Source of the DNA: Panopea generosa
Taxonomy: Eukaryota > Mollusca > Bivalvia > Adapedonta > Hiatellidae
Assembly (NCBI GenBank): GCA_029582155.1
Contig: CM055895.1
Span: 13,352,770 to 13,416,769 of the forward strand
DNA length: 64,000 nucleotides
Reading direction: 5' to 3'
Positions 1-13,600 of the stretch are shown here, piece by piece (within the stretch, counting starts at the first letter, position 1; every line of letters starts with the position of its first letter). The translations under genes were made by a program, and so were the position numbers. The notes beneath the pieces were generated by a model that was given only the letters and a program-made list of their open reading frames with translations, was not told where the DNA came from and ran no database searches.

Positions 1-59
1 CATTTTTGACAGAACCAGGAGTATGCATATGCGGATAAATTGTCTAATCAAAGGAAAAC

Positions 60-128
60 ACACTCAGCCGTAACGGTGAAGCGAACCCACAACTGCGATG
101 CTCTGCCATCAGACTACGTGTTCCGCAA
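60..128 (-). repeat. tRNA-like SINE fragment
   Basis: Read on the minus strand it gives a tRNA-like head, with TGGCAGAGCATCG as an A-box-like motif and GTGGGTTCGCTTC as a B-box-like motif. There is no acceptor stem. The element is fragmentary. Confidence 0.45.
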
Positions 129-237
129 GCATTTAAGTTCTGCAATGTTAACCAAAATGTGACAAACTATTTTGAAATTCTAGTTTGTATAGATGTTATC
201 CCCAGGGTATTTTAATTACTCTTCCAACGTTTCTTAC

Positions 238-415
238 CCACAGTCCGTTTCATCCTCAATTTCGAAGGCATTGAAGTAGAAATCAATCTTGTATCCCTCC
301 CTAGCTTCGATAACCCAGTCACATTCAAGTTTGTTGTCATAGTTTTGGTCACCATAGCGAGCATGGGAGAACAATACATTCTGTTGCTCTTTTGCTAATT
401 CGTGTCCTCCGCACT
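238..415 (-). CDS. BMP1/TLL: tolloid exon: CUB5, first half
   Basis: The borders are CATTTCAG|AG and TGTGG|GTAAGA, ending in phase 2. It encodes [40 protein letters not shown] and [15 protein letters not shown]. This matches [29 protein letters not shown] and EETDCG of BMP1 CUB5. The remaining ~60 residues and stop codon should lie left of position 1. Nothing in 1-237 encodes them. Confidence 0.95.
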
Positions 416-3400
416 CTGAAATGTTCAGAAAAATATGATAGTCAGAGACGTAGCTTCCCCTACACACTGTAGTCACGTACCTACCCTTTTTCTGAGAAAT
501 CGAAAAATATAAAAATACAAAACAAATGCATGAAAAATCGTAACCATAGGTGGGTTGGATGTAGACAATAAATTGGCAACAAAATTTCATTGAATATGAT
601 ATATGTGGTTATGAAACAGTGAGTTCAAGATTAATATTACGGATAACACCAGGCCCCTAAAATATAAGAAATATACGCCAGAACGCACCTACGACAGTGT
701 AGCTGACTGCCCCTCCTCCCCTACAACTGTGCCAATACACCGTTTTCAGCCAAGCTACGCTCCTGGTAGTTTGTTTATAAGTGTTGCTTTAGAGATGTAA
801 CGATTACTAATAAAAGTGCATGAGAACGGTTGTTTTGACTGAAAGCGATTCGAATTATACGAATATTACTAGTTGGTTGTTGCCAATACATTTTACATGT
901 TAGAATGCTAGTGAATTATATCTACCTGTAGTATGTGTAGCATGGAACCCTTTTCTTTGCACTGAAGCATCCGAGTAGAACACCATATATAACTCGTTAC
1001 CGGTCGAAGTCACTGGGNNNNNNNNNNNNNNNNNNNNNNNNNNNNNNNNNNNNNNNNNNNNNNNNNNNNNNNNNNNNNNNNNNNNNNNNNNNNNNNNNNN
1101 NNNNNNNNNNNNNNNNNNNNNNNNNNNNNNNNNNNNNNNNNNNNNNNNNNNNNNNNNNNNNNNNNNNNNNNNNNNNNNNNNNNNNNNNNNNNNNNNNNNN
1201 NNNNNNNNNNNNNNNNNNNNNNNNNNNNNNNNNNNNNNNNNNNNNNNNNNNNNNNNNNNNNNNNNNNNNNNNNNNNNNNNNNNNNNNNNNNNNNNNNNNN
1301 NNNNNNNNNNNNNNNNNNNNNNNNNNNNNNNNNNNNNNNNNNNNNNNNNNNNNNNNNNNNNNNNNNNNNNNNNNNNNNNNNNNNNNNNNNNNNNNNNNNN
1401 NNNNNNNNNNNNNNNNNNNNNNNNNNNNNNNNNNNNNNNNNNNNNNNNNNNNNNNNNNNNNNNNNNNNNNNNNNNNNNNNNNNNNNNNNNNNNNNNNNNN
1501 NNNNNNNNNNNNNNNNNTGTGGAATTTTGGCACCACAAAACCGTCCAAGACTGCGAGCTTTGATATTGTCACCGTCAAAAATCTCAATATGGTCGTAGGT
1601 ACACTCTTGTGTTGTTCTAATTCAAAATTTTGGAAAACGATCTTGATTCTGTGACCATTGACCGTTGAAAGGTGCCATATACAGTCCTTTCTGCTAGGAT
1701 AAAAGTCCGGCCAATTAGGGCTACTAATCTCACCAGAGGTTCATCTATTTCATGTTGGCACCCTCCTGAAAAAAAGAATAAAACACAAATATATGTAATC
1801 TTATATGAATAATAGTAGGTTTAGTTTTTTGTTTATTTATAACTATCAGTTAAAATGAAAGACACATTCACGTTATAGGAATAACATAAAAAGGTTACTG
1901 TAGACTAAGTTTAAACTCGTGGAACTTGAAACAGGACGTTTAAAGAGAACAAGATTAAAAGCAAAATATTTAAAGTATTTATGTTGGCAAAGTTACATTA
2001 TAGTGAGAAGGATATTTACCGTTAAATAAATTAAATATGTTTTATCACGTGGTTTATGGAAGTTTCAAAGCTGTAGATGTTTAATTTTTGTTTTGTATAA
2101 AAATGATGAAATCCACTTATTAATAAATTGTTCGAAATCATAATATTTCCATTTTCCTTCCAAAAAGTTCTTAAATAACTTATTTGATACCAATAGCCCG
2201 TGATTTGTCCAAGTTGCAATAACTTGTCAGTAGAAAATGGGGCCACACTGATCGTAAAAAGATTCATAGCCTAGGATAGTGCTACAAATAGACCCATTAT
2301 TTAAAAATGCAAAATAAAAAACAGTCTCTGAACTCGTCATGCTTGATTATTTACACCCAGTGTGAACGGTTGGTTCTTGAGAAGATTCACCATTTTATCC
2401 TCTATTGACTTGATTCGTATAACAATGATTTCTTTCATACCTTCAGTGAAAATCAATACCTTGGTTTCTGAGGAGAAATGATACAAATACAAGCCAAAGA
2501 AGGACACGGACATAGGTTCAAATGTGAGATGATATTAAATGTGGATTACCTTCCTTGCAGTCATGCTTGTTTTCGTGAAGAGTGAATCCGTTGTGGCAAG
2601 CGCATTCATAACTTCCAACCGTATTTTTACATATATGTTGACAACCTCCGTTATTAACGGCGCATTCATCTTTATCTGCAATATATAAGTATATAAGTGT
2701 ATGTCTTAAGGATATTATATTGTTTTCGATGTATTTCTCATCTGTCAGTTCTTATTCATTTAAATGTGTCTTTTCTCATTCCGATGTCCCTATAACATTA
2801 AATTGAAGCAAATTTATAATGTGTCACTTTATGAGAAAACTCACCTCACGGGGTTACAACATCTTATAATTAAGTTAATCAAGGACCTATTCAAGTTGTT
2901 TGCTATATGTGCTGTGTGGCGTTTAACGTCACATTCATCAGTTTCTAAATCTTATTGCGATGTTTTCTACTTGAGATAGTATTCTGAGCTCTGCCACCAC
3001 TGAAGTATCATGCCGCAAGCACATGGTATGAAACTCCAACTCAGCCACATTATACTGACAACGGGCCGACCAAACCTAGAATTATTCTCTTAATGCTGAG
3101 CGATGTAGCTTTTAGAAAAAAAAATTCAATGCTTTGGTTATGTAACCACGACATTCCGCATGCAAGGCGGATGCTCTACCACTACAGCTGAACTGTTAAA
3201 ACATTATCCAGATGTTATTGTATTATGTGTGCATTTAATGATAACTTACTGGTTTACTTGTACATACACGATGAAAAAAACCATCCGTGTACTGTGATTC
3301 ACATGGAGCAACTCTCATACTTGATTCCAGCAAACATGGAAATTATTTAATGCCATGCTGTTTAAACAAACCCTTTATAACTATTTGCAATTGTAATTTT

Positions 3401-6400
3401 GCCTCAGTCCCTATTTGCCGGGGCCCGATTAGCTCAGTCGGTTACGCGTCTGACTATCAATCCAGCGGTCGAGAGTTCGTATCCCCTGCCCGGCAACAGT
3501 TCTCCGTGATGATTGATATACCAACATTGTGTCTCATCATCATTCGTCTCTCACACTGATTCAAGTGGGAAAGTTATTAGTTACTTGCGGAGATGGGGTG
3601 TGCTCGAGTACTGGTTAATCCCAGGAAACAGTGTTTAGGTTAACTGATTGTCTGTTAGCCTCGATGGCACAAAAATGACGCTAAATATTCAATCAATCAA
3701 TCAATCAGTCCCTATTTTATCAAATCCAGCCACATGCAAACTCTACATCCGCCACTTGTGGCTACCATTTGTATGTCATTTACATACATAAGTAATACGC
3801 GGGCGGTATTGCTGTGGATTTAGTGTTGACCCGCTCATGCCAGAGTTTGCCGGTTCGATGCCCAGCTCTGCCTCTCACTAAACAACACTCGGTACCGTTT
3901 CTAACTAGAAAACATAATCGAGAGCAATTCATATAAGCTCTGAACTGTCTTCGCAATGGAGCTAAATTAAATTAATATAAATTAAAACCAATAAAAAAGG
4001 TTCAATAATAGACCTTGAGGAAGTCAAGATATGATAATATTAAGTTGTTTTGATTTGTATTCAACTACTTTTATCACTTGGTTTCTTAATGAGATACGAC
4101 AGAAACTATTGTATAGCATTTCGAATGCAGATAGGTTAACTTGAAGTTATCTCCTTAAACAAATTATCAATTAGATATGTCAGTGCAGTTAGATAGTATT
4201 GCTTTGACGAAACCCAGGTTGGGCATGATGTAAGATACAGGCTTTATGGAAGAAATCATGTAATTGATTTGGAACATATTATGTTGGTAACATAAAAATA
4301 GGTAAGTTATCATTTAGGGCCATTTTTATGTACTTGCAAAACATTTTTTTTTAAATCTTTAAATCAACAACCATGTGAACATTTCCCTCGATTTAGGCCA
4401 TAACCATATTTTTTCCTTCTCTTTTTTCTTTTTTTAATGACCCGATTATGTTCATCATCACATGGTGGGAAAAGGGTCGGGAACGATCATCCCTAAAATA
4501 CCTTACACTGAATACAAAATAATAAACATAGACAAACCCATTAATACTCTTCAATATCAATATAATTCAGACAACAGCGAATTTCGTTTGAAAACATATA
4601 AAGTAAAACAGATGAAATTGCGGGAAGCTAAAGGTGTAATCCCACCATTGTTCTTTATTCTATAGTTAAATAATAAAAGTTTTAAAGGCTTGTCATTTCG
4701 TCAGAGAGACCCAATGAAAGAAGTGAAAACTTATATTTTACTGTTTGTCAACCTCTGCACTACCAAAATATGATAAGAAAAGTAGGGGCCATGTGTCATA
4801 TAAGAGATTTTATTTCTGCCTCAGTGTGTACGCTGTTGGACAAAGTGAAAGTAGACTTCCGAAATCATGTATTCATACCCCAATTTCCAAGCATCAATTG
4901 TTTTTTTAAAATTCACAATTTAAACATGACCAATGCTTTCAAAAGGTTCAAAATACATCAATAAAAATATGAGCACTAAAATAAGGAAAATGCATTTTTA
5001 AAGAAAAAGAAACAAGGATTATTTAAAATCGCCATTATGCGACTACCCCACGGAAGCACTTCCCCTTTCCAATGGTGGTACTATGCCTAAAAACTGCCCG
5101 TGTTGTCCCCTGCATGCGATAGATAAGGTAAGGTTTTATGATAAAGGTGTAACTTGTCATATCAGAAAACAATAAGCCGGCCTATAATATTATAATATAA
5201 AATAATCTATTTCACCATGGTAAACAAATAATAGCGATTTGGAGAATTTATTTCGCCAATTAAATTACATTTTGATGATTCCATTTTGCAGTTTACGTCC
5301 AATTTCAGTAAACTGATATCAAATTATGCCATTCATTAGACGCTTTGGTATATTTATGAGAGTTATTAGATTTTTTTTTAATCTGAAGATTTGTTTCAAT
5401 CGATGCGAAAACCATGCAAGCATTTATTTAAAACTTAAAATACCCGCATTTAAGCATACAGATCAACTGCCATCAATTATTGTAAGTTTTGTATCTGGTC
5501 TGACTGGGCAAAACGGTTTATATAATCAGATATGTTTTCGTTTGTTTTTCAATGTTGAAAATAAAAAAGTATTCAGTGAATGGCAACCCATTTTTAGTTT
5601 TGTTACAACATTTATTGCTGTGCTCATTGCATTTCTGAAATATGAGGCGTACCTATTTGACCAAGTTTCTTCTTCAATGTTTAAAACACTTCCATGTTAT
5701 TCTTGAAATTGGTGTATGCTTTTTTTTTATGTAAAATACCATAAAGGCTTTTGCAATTTTTATTATTTTTGCAGGAAGAGTATAGAATTTGATGGGAATT
5801 ATTGACTTGAAATTGTTGTTTTCAATACGTTCCTTTGCAAATGTTTAATCGCTGATATTAGCTGGTATGTGGTAAAATAAATGGATTTTATTCCATTAAC
5901 ATTCTTAAATGTATCAACGTGAAATATAGTTCAAAATATCAAACAATAATGTGTGATATACTGCTCTTCTGGTAATTAAAATACTGTCATTGTGAAAAAT
6001 ACGATTTTGTGAAAATATCATCTTTGAAATTGAATAAATTATTGTCAATGATTTTGTCTTATCCAGTTGAAACCTCAATCCAATATGTAATATTTGTTTT
6101 TGTACAATAACACCACAGAAACATGTGTCTAAACTTGCTAGTTTCTTAATATCTACAGTATTGTTATAAAGTTTAATTACAAATGTTAAAATGATTAATT
6201 GTTAATGAAAATTTAATAGACATTCTGATTTCACTTCACAACAAAAGTACTGTACCTGTGAAAAATTTGGCGTTAAATCCAGATTTCTGTACAGAGTTGT
6301 CCGAGTTAAATTCTATGGTAAGAGTGTTTCCTTCCGAGGTAATCGGCATGGGTAGAGTTGATCCACAATAAACACCGTTCACCACAGCATCAGGACTCGT

Positions 6401-7590
6401 GCCACTAGTGATCCGTGCCGAATCATACTCGCAATTTTGCTAAAAGGCATATTTATAGTAGTTTTAAATAAATTTCCAGAATTCAGAAAATGTTACAAAG
6501 CAGTCTGATAGGATTTGACTATTCAAATAATAATATAAAACAAATAAACAAATGAATGAATAAATAAATAGATAAATAAATTAAATAACTAATAAAAAAA
6601 TCTAAATAAAAATAGCAAATAAATAAATGTAAATAGAAATCTACATAACGTAAGCAATCAATTAATCAATTGATGAAAAATAAATAAATCAAACAATCAA
6701 TCAATCACTAAACAAAAGATTAAAAATAAAACAAATCTTTCATATGTTACTGATCAAAACCATACCATTCGGAACTCCTAGCTATAGGGCACTGATCGCA
6801 CTTATTGTGCCTGTTTGATTCGGAGAGTTAAGCGAGGTGTTCCGAATGAAATCATACGTGTATAGACGCTTGACGTATAATAATGTATTAAAAACGCAGC
6901 AATATACGAGAAAGTAGTAACTTGCTGTACCTCTTCCTTCTCAATCAGCCCCAGTGCCACTTTCAATCCATTTGTCAAAGTCTTCCAGTTCTAAAAATTA
7001 AAATTTTCTGATGGTGTCGTTTGAAAATGTGTCATTATTTTAAATGCACATACTTTATTTAATTAAAACAAAATCCTTTTTGGAACATCGTAATTCATTT
7101 AATATAAGAAGCATTTAGATTTTAACTTCTGACACCATGTTGTTATATATTACTGTTCTGAAAAATACGTATGTTTATTTGAATTGACAACAAAATAAAA
7201 GCTCTGCGACTAGAGAAGCATATACTCATAAACACATCCGCGATAGTATATATCATATTACTATATAGTATATAGTGCATATAGATATATACACCTATAG
7301 CGTGTATATAGATATATACACTAGTTAAGTACCATTCTATATCAAGCGGTCGCATGTGTGAAATAAAAGACTTCATATGAATGAAAAGACGGCTGTGCAG
7401 CTCAGTACAAAGGTTAGAAATTGTTTTTTTAAGAATACAAAAAAATGTAACTTATGGTTCAGGGGCCATTAAAACCCTGCTACCAGGTAGACGTCAGAAA
7501 CAGAAAGGTAATTGGAACCGCCTTGACCCTGTTTTGTGATGAAAGACTTCAATCAGAGCCTACACTTTTTAAAATCAGACACACAAGAGT

Positions 7591-7673
<83 letters not shown>

Positions 7674-10600
7674 GGGGGGGGGAAATATCGATATCTGTTG
7701 AGCAAAATGGTCTAGTTTTGTTAATTAGTGGTTAATTGTTATAATATCAAATTCATGAGAAATCATGAGTAAAATATATGTTGATGTGATTTATATTATG
7801 TATAGTGATTTTAACCAAGCGATATGGTACACGATATATATTGGTCATACCTAATACCGCGAGTCTAAAAATGTTTCAACCATGTAAAGAATGGCATTAA
7901 TACTTAACAGTAATAAGGTTACTTAAGGTTGCTGAGTAAAAAACAGTTGCCGATTGAAAATGCAAACAAATGCCGTCGCTAACGGAAGTTGGAGCTTTGC
8001 GCATGTCTTCCCAGATAATTATTATATGGGCATTTGGGGTAAAAGGTATATCGCGGAATTAGGTATACAAGGGATAACAATTTTTCATTAGGATTCTCGC
8101 GGTTCCTCATTTATTAACTTCAGGCGCATTAGTTCCTTATAAAACACTTTCGTCCCGTTTAGTTGTTTTTTTTTGGCCCCTACATGCATCACACGCCCGT
8201 TATTGCGATGTACCCGTTTATTATCGGTAAAGGTCACCGTCATTGCTTAAAATGCTGCATGTTTTAGCGGAACCATCCATTACACAACTATGGACAAGTT
8301 AAGTGACACTGGGCCAAGAGTATCGTATAAACTGGAGCTAAAACCAACAAAAACTTAACATATTGCTTATCCATGAAAACCAAGGTCATCCAAAACAAAA
8401 GCTGCATTGTTTTGAATAGTACTAATCTTTATAAGAGTAAAGAGCTATTTGAGGTGAATTTATGCCAAAATGTTTCAAAGATACACGTCTACATGCAAAA
8501 ATGTAACACTTTGAAGATTTATCCACGGATTTCATTGTAACGCAAACAAATATTGCATGACTGTTTTCTAACCCATTTAATAATTACGCTAAACTAAAGA
8601 CCAAATTTGGTGACTCTAGAACAAATAATGTTCTAAGAACCAGCTAAATGAAATAAAGTTAACGACAAAGGTAACTATCCACAGAACTTATCAAGGTAAC
8701 ATGTTTTAGTTGTATTATCAATTTGACAACTCTTGAGTTGGGTGCTCTTAGCCGAAAACTTTCTGAAAAACAGAGCAAAACGCAACAACCAAACGTTGTG
8801 TAAGCCTAGGTTAATTATCAATAGATATGAAGGTCAAGGTCAACCATAAAGTCAGCATTATTTTAATAAAAACTACCTATTGAATAACTATAGAATAAAT
8901 TAATTGACTATAAATTGAAATATTTTTTTGAAAAACGACACCCGATGTAAAATTTTAACGATGAAATGTTGATGCCGTAATTGCCGATGGAAAATAAACT
9001 AGGCAGCCATAAGCTTTGTGCAGTTGCGTCATTCCTATAAACCACTCCCAGCTATTGAATACGTCATATAATAAATTATAAATAAGAGCAATAATATTAT
9101 TCTGGTGGAAATGTGTTTTACTTTATCTTACTATGTTTTCATCTAACTTTATCTTCAATATACCAGATAGTTTTGTTGTTATGAAGAACTTTATTCGATT
9201 ATAAATGTGTTGTTCTATATCTCAAGCGCACCAGTTCAACAGATCATGTACAGTTTTGTTAATGTATAGAAAAGTGCAGATTTCACCTTTATCCAGTTAT
9301 ATTTGTGCCATTCCTATATCTTTCACGCAGCAGTTCAACATCCCAGACGGTTTTGTTGATACATGTATATAGAAAAGTGCAGCTATAACATTAATTATGT
9401 AAGAGTCGTGTCGTTACTATATCCGATACGTCACAGTTCAACAGGCAAGATATTCGTATATAAATGGGACATCTTTAACATTTGCTCTGTTTGTATATAA
9501 ATGAGACATATTTAACATTTGCTCTGTTAGAGTCGTGTCATTACTATATCCGATACGTCGCAGTTAAGCAGGCCAGACATTCGTATATAAATGGGACATC
9601 TTTAACATTTGCTTTGTTAGAGTTGTGTCATTACTATATTCGATACGTCGCAGTTCAGCAGGCAAGACATCGTATATAAATGGGACATCTTTAACATATG
9701 CTCTGTTAGAGTCGTGTCATTACTATATTCGATACGTCGCAGTTCAGCAGGCAAGACATTCGTATATAAATGGGACATCTTTAACATTTGCTCTGTTAGA
9801 GTCGTGTCATTACTATATCCGATACGTCGCAATTCAGCAGGCCAGACATTCGTATATAAATGGGACATCTTTAACATTTGCTCTGTTAGAGTCGTGTCAT
9901 TACTATATCCGATACGTCGCAATTCAGCAGGCCAGACATTCGTATATAAATGGGACATCTTAAACATTTGCTCTGTTAGAGTCGTGTCATTACTATATCC
10001 GATGCGTCGCAATTCAGCAGGCCAGACATTCGTATATAAATGGGACATCTTTAACATTTGCTGTGTTAGAGTCGTGTCATTACTATATCCGATACGTCAC
10101 AATTCAGCAGGCCAGACATTCGTATATCAATGGGACATCTTAAACATTTGCTCTGTTAGAGTCGTGTCATTACTATATCCGATACGTCGCAATTCAGCAT
10201 GCCAGACATTCGTATATAAATGGGACATCTTTAACATTTGCTGTGTTAGAGTCGTGTCATTACTATATCCGATGCGTCGCAATTCAGCAGGCCAGACATT
10301 CGTATATAAATGGGACATCTTAAACATTTGCTCTGTTAGAGTCGTGTCATTACTATATCCGATGCGTCGCAATTCAGCAGGCCAGACATTCGTATATAAA
10401 TGGGACATCTTTAACATTTGCTGTGTTAGAGTCGTGTCATTACTATATCCGATACGTCGCAGTTCAGCAGGCCAGACATTCGTATATAAATGGGACATCT
10501 TTAACATTTGCTCTGTTAGAGTCGTGTCATTACTATATCCGATACGTTGCAATTCAGCAGGCCAGACGATTTTATTGATAAGTACATATAAAAAGTACAG

Positions 10601-13600
10601 TTATAACAGTAATGCTGTCAGTCGTGCCATTACTTTATTCGATAGGTCGCAGTTCAAACAATTGTGTTGGTATATAGAACATAACAGCTGTAAATTTTAT
10701 CATATCATATTTATATCATTAATATATGTCTAACGTATCAGTAAAGCAGGCAAGACGATGTTCTTGATGCATGTATACATGAAAGTGCAGCTACAGCTAC
10801 AACCTTAATCCTGTCAAAGTCGCGCATTACTATATCTGATACGTCGCAGTTCAGCAGGCTAGACGGCTCCGTTGATATATCGAAACATACAGCTATAACT
10901 TTAAGTCTGCTGTAATTGTGCCATCACTACATCATACATATAATAGGAGTTCATCATACCAGAATGTTTAGTTTATATACAAAGCAGTGCAAATATAACC
11001 TTTAATATGGTTTACGAGTGTCATTACAATATCTTATATGCAATTTTTTAACAGGCCAGACGGGATTTCTGACATGTAGAAAATAAATAGATCTGTTGAT
11101 GTTGCAATGTCACGAGAGAACGATAAGAAGTCATGATATGTCGATATAACGTTGTAAATAGCCTAATTGGAGGCTTTTATCAACCGCCTATTGATTTGGG
11201 AACACTTTTTTTTCCTTCTTTTATAAATACAATTTTAGTGGCATTTTGTTTTGAAAACTATGAAAAAACATATTTAAAACCAAATGATTTTAAAGAGCAA
11301 AATCTATTTAAATTTAGTCTAGCCACAAAAGCAAATATCTAAATAACTTGTAATATTTTTTTATACTCATTGCAATTTTGCATTGAAATTTGCCTACCAA
11401 AACCTTGTGGTTGTTTTTTTAATTCAAAAAGTATTCAAACGATTTTTGAAATATGAGTTTTTTTTACAATTGAAAAGGACCGTAGTAAACTGGTGAATTT
11501 TATTTCCATTTTATATGTTTCCTTCATTCACTGTGATTACAAAATGAAACAAAAACATTATGCTCAAACATAGGCATAAGTACTGTTTCAGCAGTATTCA
11601 AACATCGTGCAGCGCGTGGCCCAGTACTAGAGCATCGCCCCCTTGGTCGGATGGTCGTGGGTTCGATTCTTCGCTACGGCTATATATAGTGCTATATACA
11701 GTGCTATTGAGCATTTTTCCTGATATGCTTAGTACTTGTTCTACCCAGGAAGACTTTGAACGAGATTTGTACAAGTTGTAACAACTTGTTCCACAATCGA
11801 AGTTAAATAAATAAGTTTAAACGAAACTTAACATAGTAATACGTGTCTAAAACAAAGAGTGATAATTTGAACATACATTATTTCCCTCGAGGTCAAAGTG
11901 TGTGAAGTTGAGTGTGATTCGGTATTGTTCTGGCGCTGCTATCTGCCACACACAGTTCTTGTTGGGTGGGTACAGCTCGGGAAACGACGGGCTCTGGAGA
12001 GTACCGTTTGCCTGATCAATGTAACCGCCGCATGCATCTATAGAAATATTGATATTAAAATCAAAATCGCATTACACGTAAATAGGTCAAATCTGATTTG
12101 CAGAACGAACGTCAATGAAAGTCACTTGATTCCAAACTATTTCTATGAAACAATGTAATTAGGTCCAACACGCTCTTTATATAATGGTGATATGTCTTTG
12201 AATTACAAAATAGAAATTAAATACACTTTACTAGACTAAAAGTATTGATTTTGCATATGAAATGCTTTTAATCTGACCATGAATTTAATCCTTGCATAAT
12301 AAACTTTCCCAAATTATACTGAACTAAACAGTTAACCCGCCACATGATATTTTATGTATTTTCTCAACGAATATTAAATCAATTTCCATGAAATTTTGAC
12401 TTGAATAAGAAAGTATATTTACGCTATGCCAATATTATACCTATTGTCTGTTAATGCCAATATTATACTATTGTCTGTTAATGCCAACATTATACCTATT
12501 GTCTGTTAATGCTAATATTATACCTATTGTCTGTTAATACCAATATTATACCTATTGTCTGTTAATGCCAATATTATACTATTGTCTGTTAATGCCAATA
12601 TTATACCTATTGTCTGTTAATGCCGACATTATACATATTGTCTGTTAATGCCAATATTTGTCTGAACAGTTTAAGAGGTGTTCATGAGGTCAGTTCATTT
12701 CTATTTCTATGTATAGCTAATTCAAAATGACCGCCACTATATCTAAATGAACACAAAGCAAAGAATTTAAGTTAAGAGTTGAATTAGCCTTTGGTTTCAG
12801 AGAAAGTACTGATATTGGACAATGACAGACAACAGACGAAAGACGGTGGAAGACAGATAATATGCCATGCCCTTTTGCCATTTGACCAGTTGAGCAAACC
12901 TGATTGCCATCTCATACAATGTAGAGACGTTTTTATCATAACAGAATCGATTCAGAATTAAATAAACCATTTCAAACTTTTCTTTTATGATTATCGTTTA
13001 CTAAATTAGTGATTTTTATTCATTACTGGTGTTAACGGGGCAGGTTAGTACTAACATTTGGTAAGTCTTTAATTGAATAGTTTAAAACTGTTATCGTGAA
13101 CACATGTTTGTCAGTTTATACAAGTAAATATAGAGATAATACTATGAAATACAATGTTATTAAAATGGAAAACATACCTTCACACTTCTTGCCGTCAGAA
13201 TGCAATTCGAAGCCTATTTCACATTCACATTTAAAGCTTCCCAGGGTGTTTACGCACACGTGATCACAGCCATGGGTGTCTGTTGCACATTCGTCATATT
13301 CTACAGACAAAGAAAAAAAGAAAATTTGGTGAACTTCAAACACATATGAATATATTATAGGCATCCGCAAATAATCCGGGAAATAGACAGTGTTTTTTGC
13401 TTGCCTAGATAGTTCACTAGACTTATTAATCCACTTCCTTGTCGTAAGAGGATTACCCTTGCATATACTTTAAACATATTTCATTTAATAAAATTTAAAA
13501 CAAAATGGAAATTGATTAGATCGAAAGCTTAGCTTATCAAGTTACTCCCCACCTCCCGTAAATGGAATGCTGGTATTTTGTCCAAACATATGCTGGTATA

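Noticed and set aside
5326..5706. A 126-codon plus-strand frame
   Set aside because: It is AT-driven composition (Phe, Ile, Lys) with no recognised domain, inside a tolloid intron.
6766..6848. A 5S rRNA gene
   Set aside because: Only the AGTTAAGC word matches; the rest of the 5S sequence and length are absent.
9714..10733. A 339-codon plus-strand frame and opposing minus-strand frames
   Set aside because: This is a 90-bp tandem repeat (30 codons), so multiple frames stay open by periodicity alone.
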